Origin: Coemansia sp. RSA 922
Lineage: Eukaryota; Kickxellomycota; Kickxellomycetes; Kickxellales; Kickxellaceae
Reading direction: 5' to 3'
NCBI GenBank assembly: GCA_027577415.1
Contig: JANBQS010000755.1
Location: 1-12,514, forward strand
DNA length: 12,514 bases
Positions 7,719 to 12,514 of the stretch are shown here, in pieces. The notes beneath the pieces were generated by a model. That model saw only the letters and a list, made by a program, of their open reading frames with translations, made no database searches and was not told where the DNA came from. A program made the translations under genes and the position numbers. Every line of letters begins with the position of its first letter. The first letter of the stretch is position 1.

Positions 7719-7995
7719 AGTTAAAAAATCGAAAAAAATGCAAATTTGAAGAAAAGTGAAAATGAATTTGTTTACAATTTCAAAAAGCAAGGAGGAAAGA
7801 AATGAAGGCTGGGGCTAACCTGCCCGCGTTCGGTTTTTTATATGCGACAGACCATCAACTCCCATACGAATGCGATGATGGCATGGACGATGGATCGAGT
7901 TACGTAATCCCTTTCTTCATATAATGATTGACCGCATGCATAATATGTTACATATAAAGGCAGGAGTGTGGGGAGAAACGCGTAATGCCTTTACC
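7719..7995. promoter_or_regulatory. Divergent intergenic region with a TATA-like box on each strand
   Basis: On the minus strand CATATAAAAAA (about 7843-7833) lies about 115 bp upstream of the coiled-coil gene's ATG. It is followed by a pyrimidine-rich tract (7805-7784) and a T-rich leader ending at the ATG. On the plus strand TATAAAGG (7953-7960) lies about 36 bp upstream of the ATG at 7996, the proposed start of a small spliced gene. The two boxes face opposite ways, which suggests a bidirectional promoter, although the plus-strand gene is itself uncertain. Confidence 0.4.
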
Positions 7996-8257
7996 ATGCC
8001 ATTTTATATGATGTATAATTAACTGGCCACTAACTTAATATGCCCTTGTTCTCCTGCACAGCAGCTCTCTTTGGTATGAAGCACAATCGAGAAGTCGAGC
8101 AACAATGTATTCAAAGCTGGATGTGTGGACCCTGATACCCTCCAAAGCGGAGAATAAGGGTCAGCACCCTATTCCCGATTTGTTTACAATGAAAGAGTGG
8201 CAGTATCTAGAGCCCGTGGGGATGGGAGACCGCCTCAAAAACAGTAACTACTCCTAG
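7996..8257 (+). CDS. Candidate spliced small gene (70 residues), frame open beyond its stop to 8638
   Basis: Proposed exons are 7996-8012 and 8062-8257. The 49-nt intron starts GTATAA, has a CACTAAC branch site (8028-8034) and ends CTCCTGCACAG, a textbook 3' end. The phase-2 junction keeps the frame: MPFYMI is followed by SSLWYEAQSRSRATMYSKL and ends EPVGMGDRLKNSNYS before TAG 8255-8257. If exon 1 is wrong, an ATG at 8105 gives a 50-residue product. After that TAG the same frame stays open for 126 more codons, to a TAG ending at 8638. This could mean a recent nonsense mutation in a gene of about 200 codons, an intron around the TAG (a GTAACT donor sits just before it), or chance. There is no recognisable domain. 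Opposite-strand frames of 67 to 71 codons overlap part of the region, which lowers confidence. Confidence 0.33.
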
Positions 8258-8984
8258 ACTTGCGATCGGGCGCGTCAAGGGCAGCTGTGCTTTGCTTTTA
8301 TCGAACCCCAACTTGGCCGAATAAACAATCTCACGGCAATAAGCGATTGTTATAGAGCCATCGCTATAGGGAAAGCTAGAACAGCAGCGTACACGCCTTT
8401 CTATCTTTCTTTTCCTACACACTTTTCCTGCTTGTTATTCAATTTACACCATAGCTTTACTAGAACTGTAAGAACTAGCTGGAAATACAAGCGCGTAGGA
8501 CTGAGATCTGAACTATGCTTTGTGCTATATGTTACAGCGATATTGTGTCGGTGCGCAGAGCTTGGCAACAATTCGCCCAGCTCCTCTTGTATATTGCGAC
8601 TCAAGGCGTTCCTTTTATTACACGCTACGCAAGACTAGACTGGTTGTTGAGAAAGACCTTGATGTCAAGCTCGTGTATTAGCCAAACAACAGACGCGCAG
8701 ACTTTGCACAGCCACTGTGCGTGGGTTAGTGGAGGCTGCTACTTTAAGACGTAGGATATTCTTTGCACCCTCTGCTACGAGCTCAACTGCCTGCGTTAAG
8801 GCGTCTAGTTTTCTTTCTCTTTTTATTCCTTTCCTATTCGCCTCTTTCTACTTTAAATTCCATGTTCGCTACTTATTAACAGCCAACTCGTGACATTAAT
8901 AGTTTTGTATGTTTGATACTCCAATTAATGGATAGTTTATATGCATTGCAATTTATAATTAATATGTATAAAAGCTGCCGCTCT
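8258..8984. other. Region without a confidently supported gene
   Basis: Positions 8258-8638 hold the continued open frame described in the previous entry; its translation is Leu-, Cys- and Thr-rich with no motif I recognise. From 8639 to 8984 I see no plausible exon. The sequence becomes A/T-rich towards 8880-8975, consistent with the 3' UTR of the minus-strand gene that ends at 8985. TATAAAAG on the plus strand at 8967-8974 is most simply part of that A/T-rich stretch. Confidence 0.3.
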
Positions 8985-9521
8985 TTACCAGGCAATGCAT
9001 GCAAATAGCCCATTCGGGTATGTGTGCATGGCCAGCTTGCATATATTGTCAATAACAAAGATAATAATCGTAAAAGGGGACGGGACAATGAATAATGCAA
9101 TGGTGATGTTGGCTGTGCCAAACTCGCGGTTAAACCAGCCAATGTAGCAGAAGAGGAACATGACGCCGAGCGTGGGTGGAATGGCAAACAAGAGCCGCAG
9201 GCTCCGAGTAGGCCCCCACAGTGGGTTCTGAAGGAACGTGCTCAACCGCTCTGTGGGCGCTGCCTCAGTGGATAACGACAAACAACAGAAAGTAGACCGA
9301 CTGTGCGCCGCTCAGTAATGCATTGACCGCCGCCTTTAACTTCCGTGCCTCCAAAGCCGCCCAGCGTTCACTTGTCAAACGGCAAAAACCCAGCTCGCTT
9401 GCTGTGAATCTGCCATACCAGTACTTATCCACAAAGAATATAAGCACTCCTAAACCTACCTTTTTGGTGGTTCTCTCTTGGTGTGTTCTGCGCTATGTAC
9501 CACGCGTCGCGGGTGCGGCAT
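8985..9521 (-). pseudogene. Candidate multi-pass membrane protein gene, frame-broken
   Basis: Two overlapping minus-strand frames together read as one small membrane protein. A possible start is ATG 9521 (MPHPRRVVHSAEHTKREPPK). A 50-nt intron (9459-9410, donor GTAGGT, acceptor GGCAG) would join in phase to FTASELGFCRLTSERWAALE and a hydrophobic segment, AVNALLSGAQSVYFLLFVVI, ending at TGA 9265. The next frame, open from about 9313 to TAA 8985-8987, carries two more hydrophobic segments: RLLFAIPPTLGVMFLFCYIGWF in part, then a span near ITIALFIVPSPFTIIIFVI. A one-base shift near 9265-9313 would be needed to join them, so this is a pseudogene, a sequencing indel, or a gene with an intron I could not place. 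The family is not recognised. Confidence 0.38.
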
Positions 9522-9858
9522 GCTTTAGGCGCCGTTTGTGTAAGATAGACAAAAGAAAAAAGAGAATGTTTAACAAATATGAAAAAGAGAATAGCGAAGA
9601 GCGTAATGAAACAAAAGAGAAAAGAACTGCGGGTGCTGTCGTTTCCTCTATCCCCTGACGGATCCTACCCCCCGAGCTTATTCCCATCCCCCTCTAACGG
9701 CTCACAGCTTCCAGTTAGACTCTCACTGGCGGAAAAGCTCAAAGTCCTGATTGAAGCCAAGGACAAGTGTGGTTTACGCGCTGCACGCGTTAGGCTTGCT
9801 ATTTTTTGTGAGTGACGTGTCTGGCGCGTTTTGACGCGGTTTCTACTGTTGTCACAAG

Positions 9859-10110
9859 CGGAGAACAAAGCTCCCCACTTTTCCGCATTAAGGGCCCGCC
9901 CGTCAGAGCCTGTGGAGCTGGACCAGCTCCAGCTCTGGCACCTGCGCCTGATTGTAATATACTTGTTGATTGTTTCTGGTTACTAACTTGGCTGTTTGGC
10001 TAGCTAGACTAGACGTGTTTGAGCTCATTCGGAAGCTGCTGACCAGTAGAACGCAACTATGCAACTTGTTCAGAGCACGGCCTCTACCAGCCGCCCTCAT
10101 TACCAAATAA
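9859..10110 (+). CDS. 3' part of a spliced gene of unknown function; 5' exons unresolved
   Basis: Two exons are supported: about 9859-9953 and 10004-10110 (stop TAA 10108-10110). The 50-nt intron (9954-10003) begins GTAATA, contains the optimal TACTAAC branch site (9981-9987) and ends GGCTAG. The phase-1 junction keeps the frame. The product runs GEQSSPLFRIKGPPVRACG, an Ala/Pro stretch (AGPAPALAPAPD), then a helical end, RLDVFELIRKLLTSRTQL, and finishes LPAALITK. The 5' boundary is uncertain. A CACAAG acceptor at 9858 fits, but the frame is open back to 9812 without an ATG. An upstream plus-strand frame from ATG 9579 (ending RLSLAEKLKVLIEAKDKCG and a little more) may be an earlier exon, joined through a weak GTGTGG donor. 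I do not recognise the protein. Confidence 0.42.
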
Positions 10111-10371
10111 ACCCGGGAATGGTCCACTGCCACCCCCTTTGTTAATTTCATTTTTCAAAGACCGGACCAAGCCAATCATCACCCCTCCACGCGAAACACG
10201 CGTTACGTAATTTTTGCTCTCTGCCCAAACACATGTGTCAGTAGCTAAGAGTAGTCTGGTTCGTTTATTTAAGGCGGCTACTCTCCCGTCCTCCTCCCCT
10301 TTCTCTTTTCTCTTTACTTTATTCATTGATTTCCAGACTTCATACTCTCACCATAAATTTTTTATTACAAA
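10111..10371 (+). promoter_or_regulatory. Promoter and leader of the decapeptide-repeat gene
   Basis: TATTTAAGG (10265-10273) is a TATA-like box about 100 bp upstream of the ATG at 10372. It is followed by a long, almost pure pyrimidine tract (about 10280-10319) and an A/T-rich leader ending TTATTACAAA directly before the ATG, a favourable initiation context with A at -3. The same order (TATA-like box, pyrimidine tract, T/A-rich leader) is seen upstream of the minus-strand coiled-coil gene. Confidence 0.45.
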
Positions 10372-10977
10372 ATGACATCCCTTGCTCAAACCATGGCAGG
10401 TAAGCATTCTTTTGCTCAGGCTATGACTGGGCCTCGCACTATTGCCCAAACCATGGCCGGGCAGCGTTGTTATATTCCGCCTATGACTGGGCAGCGCTCT
10501 TTCACCCAGACAACAACTGGGCAGCGCTCTCACACTCAGTTCACGACCGGAAAACGTTTATATATCCCACCCACGACTGGGCAGCGTACCATTGCCCAGG
10601 TTATGGCGGGTCAGCGCTCTTTTGATATGTCCATGATGGAGCAACGTACCTCTGCTAAACCCACTACGAGACAGAACGTACCCGTTGAACTTGAAACCGG
10701 TCCATGCCCGCCTGATATGTTTGAGGACGAACAGAGCACGTCTGCTGGACCCGCAGTGGAACTGAGCACGCCTGCTGGACTCGCAGTGAATCTGCCTGCT
10801 TCAAAGCTGCGCCCTCCAACCCGACTCGATGCAGTGAATCTGCCTGCTTCAAAGCTACGCCCTCCAACGCGACTCGCGGCAACTTGGCGTACAACAACTG
10901 CAGCTAGGGAATTACTATCATGGCTTACCACTGAGGAGCGTATTGCACTACGGCGCATTGTGGAATCGCATATGTGA
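10372..10977 (+). CDS. 201-residue protein of ten decapeptide repeats plus a C-terminal helical tail, function unknown
   Basis: An intronless frame from ATG 10372 to TGA 10975-10977. Residues 2-101 are ten consecutive 10-residue units of the type TIAQTMAGQR. A Gly-Gln/Lys-Arg end is kept in most of them, and the middle alternates between AQ-M-type and YIPP-type units. Residues 102-120 are a short non-repetitive, acidic patch. Residues about 121-140 are two units of the form STPAGLAVNL, then AVNLPASKLRPPTRL occurs twice in tandem. The end (170-201) is a predicted helix-rich segment ending TTEERIALRRIVESHM. No signal peptide, membrane span or cysteine pattern is visible, so secretion is not indicated. 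The repeat part is rich in Thr, Gln, Arg and Met and low in acids. I do not recognise it; an adaptor or nucleic-acid-binding low-complexity protein is a guess. Strong promoter features and the in-frame repeats support a real gene. Confidence 0.66.
   Translation: MTSLAQTMAGKHSFAQAMTGPRTIAQTMAGQRCYIPPMTGQRSFTQTTTGQRSHTQFTTGKRLYIPPTTGQRTIAQVMAGQRSFDMSMMEQRTSAKPTTRQNVPVELETGPCPPDMFEDEQSTSAGPAVELSTPAGLAVNLPASKLRPPTRLDAVNLPASKLRPPTRLAATWRTTTAARELLSWLTTEERIALRRIVESHM
10375..10674 (+). repeat. Ten tandem 30-bp coding repeats
   Basis: Ten units of exactly 30 bp, each starting one codon after the Arg/His boundary, with the recurring core ACTGGGCAGCGC (variants GCCGGGCAGCGT, GCGGGTCAGCGC). Units 4 and 7 share YIPP, while units 1-3 and 8 share AQ followed by an M-A/T-G end, so the array also carries a larger-scale pattern. 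All units keep the frame; the last two (10615-10674) are the most diverged. Confidence 0.85.
10735..10794 (+). repeat. Two tandem 30-bp repeats in the same gene
   Basis: Two adjoining 30-bp copies start AGCACGTCTGCTGGACCCGC (10735) and AGCACGCCTGCTGGACTCGC (10765). They encode STSAGPAVEL and STPAGLAVNL. The 30-bp period equals that of the decapeptide array upstream, though the sequence is different. Confidence 0.8.
10783..10878 (+). repeat. Two near-identical tandem 48-bp repeats
   Basis: The copies 10783-10830 and 10831-10878 agree at 44 of 48 positions and encode a 16-residue unit, AVNLPASKLRPPTRL plus D or A. The high identity suggests a recent duplication compared with the more diverged 30-bp array. 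Confidence 0.88.
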
Positions 10978-12228
10978 TTATTTTGAGCACACAGTGCCTA
11001 AAGCAATTGAAGGGGTACTGAGCGGGCTACAAACCAATAGTGACCAACAAAACAATAGCAATTTTTTATTCTTTTATTTCCAACTTGAACATATTCCTTT
11101 ACACACTTCCTATCACTATATGACTAGTGATTTCGGATAGTTCGGGATTGCTACTATTAAAAATAAATAATCCATCTTTATCCGGCTTGTTACTGGCTAT
11201 GCTGCTATCATTTATGCATCTATTTGCTGTGCAACTTCAATTTCTAACAAAAAAATATCGTCGTGGACGCCTAAGCCTGGATAATGGTATCGAGCGAACT
11301 TGCTTATACTGGTTACTGCCGATATCCTACTGGAAATCCATGAAGAATGGCTCACGCATGTTTTGCACTCAGCCATCAAGAACAGCAATCACCATTACTC
11401 ATATAGTTGTAGAACCGGCAGGTGCATTTATGCGAGTAATCAAAGAAATGCAAATCAAGGTAAATGTACAATTTAAGTCAAGACAGAAGAAAGTGTAGAA
11501 TAAGATCATTGCGCGCTGCTCTGCCTTCTCCCTTTATAGCGGCTCTTTCACAGGCGCATTCAGTGTCGAGCTTGTTTGCATTGCTAAGAGTTTTCACTGG
11601 TGTGCATTATGCAGCCAAGCTATCCTGTCACTCGGCCTGATTAAAACAAGAACAAAACAACCACCCTTTACGCTTATGCACCTAGTGTTGGTTACTACTG
11701 CACACGAAACAGTCCGCCAGCAATGCCGGTCCGAGCCTACTGTGGAGAACAAAGCTTGTACCCTTATTCTCTAGCTTTCTTGTGCCTACGGCTGAATGCC
11801 CCTGGTGTTTGCTATATTGAAAATAGTTTGCTTGTGTTCTACAGTTGCTCTGGCCTGCAATTTGGCAGTTTTACTAGTTGGAATGCTGCTTTTCCTCCCA
11901 GCGGAACATGGCAGTGTTCATGCCGATTCCAGTCGCTGTCATTCCTTTGGAAAATAGCCACGTACTCGCCTACTCTTGTTAGACAAAGTAAAAACATGCC
12001 AATCATTCGGCTTGTCTTTCCATTGACATGGCGTGTTGCTCGTTTATTTCCTGTACTCTACTTTTAGCCATACGCTGCGAAAATATAGTCCCAGTCCAAT
12101 TGGGCAAGTGGTTGCAGATGTATGTAATGCCATGGATGACTTCGTAATCTCTGTCCTGGATTTGCGTGTCGCGTTTATTCCTTGCTAAACCTTAGCTGGG
12201 ACTTGTTGTGTTTAGAAAATGAGACCAC
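10978..12228. other. About 1.25 kb without a supported gene
   Basis: This should contain the 3' UTR of the decapeptide-repeat gene. A frame without stops runs 11127-11498, but its first ATG is at about 11199. The translation is mixed hydrophobic and basic with no motif, and the overlapping frames read equally plausibly, so I do not call it. In another frame, 11310-11400 encodes ADILLEIHEEWLTHVLHSAI, an amphipathic helix that could be a lone exon. A CTAAC site at 11244 followed by CCTAAG at 11270-11275 could be an intron end. A 114-codon frame from ATG 11723 to 12067 is rich in Cys, Phe and Ser and looks like chance. There are no repeats or RNA genes here. Confidence 0.35.
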
Positions 12229-12339
12229 AGACCCTTGCTCTCTTCCCACCTTTTTCTTTTATCCCCCCACCATTTTCTCAATTTTCAGCTACATTTTATA
12301 AAAAAAAAGTATTGTTTGTATTTTTCTCTTCTTAAAGTA
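12229..12339 (+). promoter_or_regulatory. Promoter and leader of the gene at the right edge
   Basis: A pyrimidine-rich tract (12229-12283) is followed by TTTATAAAAAAA (about 12294-12305) and a T-rich leader that ends CTTAAAGTA directly before the ATG at 12340. The TATA-like box lies roughly 40 bp upstream of the ATG. The A/T-rich and pyrimidine-rich composition matches the leaders of the genes at 10372 and 7718. Confidence 0.45.
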
Positions 12340-12514
12340 ATGTTCAAGCATATCCGTCGCGCCCTTTCAGCTACTCGGCAAAAGAGCCGCTCTCTCTACT
12401 CACGCCTTGCTCGCAAGACTTCGTTTTCTTCTTCTTCATCGCCTTCGGGTACTCTTGTCTCTGCAGAGCCAGAGTCAAAAAACCTTAGTCAGACACTGGC
12501 GCACAACAATATGC
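12340..12514 (+). CDS. 5' end of a gene with a basic, Ser-rich N-terminus (partial)
   Basis: Open from ATG 12340 to the window edge (58 codons). The N-terminus MFKHIRRALSATRQKSRSLY is strongly basic and amphipathic. It is followed by a Ser-rich stretch (residues 28-37) and a more acidic, polar segment containing AEPESKNLSQTLAHNN. No acidic residue occurs before residue 44. This composition could serve as a mitochondrial presequence or a basic membrane- or nucleic-acid-binding helix. In style it resembles the start of the coiled-coil protein (MPSFLKKVTRSMKRANHAIS then Ser/Thr/Pro-rich), which may mean shared ancestry or only shared composition. No domain can be named from the visible part. Confidence 0.55.
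   Translation, partial: MFKHIRRALSATRQKSRSLYSRLARKTSFSSSSSPSGTLVSAEPESKNLSQTLAHNNM

Noticed and set aside
7719..7790. Upstream extension of the coiled-coil frame by 24 codons
   Set aside because: It begins with TTG and contains no ATG; the hydrophobic translation is the T-rich leader read as codons.
8290..8312. Minus-strand GGTTCGATAAA resembling a tRNA B box
   Set aside because: It lacks the conserved CC after GGTTCGA, and no cloverleaf or A box can be built around it.
8207..8604. Two overlapping minus-strand frames of 67 and 71 codons
   Set aside because: They lack ATG starts at the 5' end and convincing splice sites between them. The plus strand offers a better intron, though the choice is not certain.
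9914..9930. Perfect 8-bp inverted repeat GGAGCTGG around a single A
   Set aside because: It lies in the Ala/Pro coding stretch of the spliced gene, where GCT/CCA codons produce such symmetry; there is no loop or other sign of function.
10084..10326. 80-codon minus-strand frame from ATG 10326
   Set aside because: It begins in the antisense of the pyrimidine-rich promoter tract of the decapeptide-repeat gene and shows no motif.
10375..10878. Regularly spaced repeats as a possible CRISPR-like array
   Set aside because: The units are contiguous, keep the reading frame, and have no unique spacers; they are coding tandem repeats.
8150..11775. Shared 12-13 bp words (GAGAATAAGGGT and its inverse; GGAGAACAAAGCT) that might be ends of a transposable element
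   Set aside because: Matches of this length are expected by chance in a 12.5-kb window, and there are no target-site duplications or transposase.
11723..12067. 114-codon plus-strand frame
   Set aside because: The composition (Cys, Phe, Ser, Trp rich) is unlike the other genes here, with no motif, promoter or repeat support.

Overview
The window looks like nuclear DNA of a fungus, probably an early-diverging (non-ascomycete) one. The reasons are: long uninterrupted conserved genes beside small genes with short GT-AG introns (about 49 to 94 nt, several with CTAAC or TACTAAC-like branch points); pyrimidine-rich core promoters; TATA-like boxes; no bacterial ribosome binding sites; and a mitochondrially targeted metabolic enzyme. 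The fungal placement, and a possible Kickxellomycotina-like affinity, are inference from gene style and not from a search.

Left part (1 to about 6100): the 3' tip of a plus-strand gene ends at 67. It converges on a long minus-strand gene (291-4058) for a ZGRF1-type DNA repair helicase with two tandem DUF2439 domains and a UPF1-like SF1 helicase. Only 125 bp upstream, on the same strand, is a 3-hydroxyisobutyrate dehydrogenase of valine catabolism (4184-5188). Next, still on the minus strand, is a small four-exon gene (5593-6085) that no single reading frame reveals. It is reconstructed here from three introns whose phases all match, and it encodes a 79-residue helical protein of unknown function.

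Middle and right part (about 6400 to the end): an accessory, fast-evolving-looking stretch of unrecognised genes, several built from short internal repeats. A minus-strand gene (6465-7718) encodes a 417-residue coiled coil made of near-continuous seven-residue repeats. Across a promoter region with TATA boxes pointing both ways lies a weak plus-strand spliced candidate (7996-8257) whose frame stays open past a single TAG to 8638. A minus-strand, apparently frame-broken membrane protein gene follows (8985-9521), then a partly resolved spliced plus-strand gene (ending 10110). A compact plus-strand gene (10372-10977) is built of ten 10-residue repeats, then shorter repeats of another kind. About 1.36 kb follows with no gene I can support. 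The window ends inside a plus-strand gene (from 12340) whose basic, Ser-rich N-terminus resembles in style that of the coiled-coil gene.

The conserved left-hand genes work in unrelated processes (DNA repair, valine breakdown) and share no operon. The right-hand genes share promoter style (pyrimidine tract, T/A-rich leader) and repeat-built proteins, so the stretch may be a lineage-specific island. No mobile element, RNA gene or CRISPR array could be supported.
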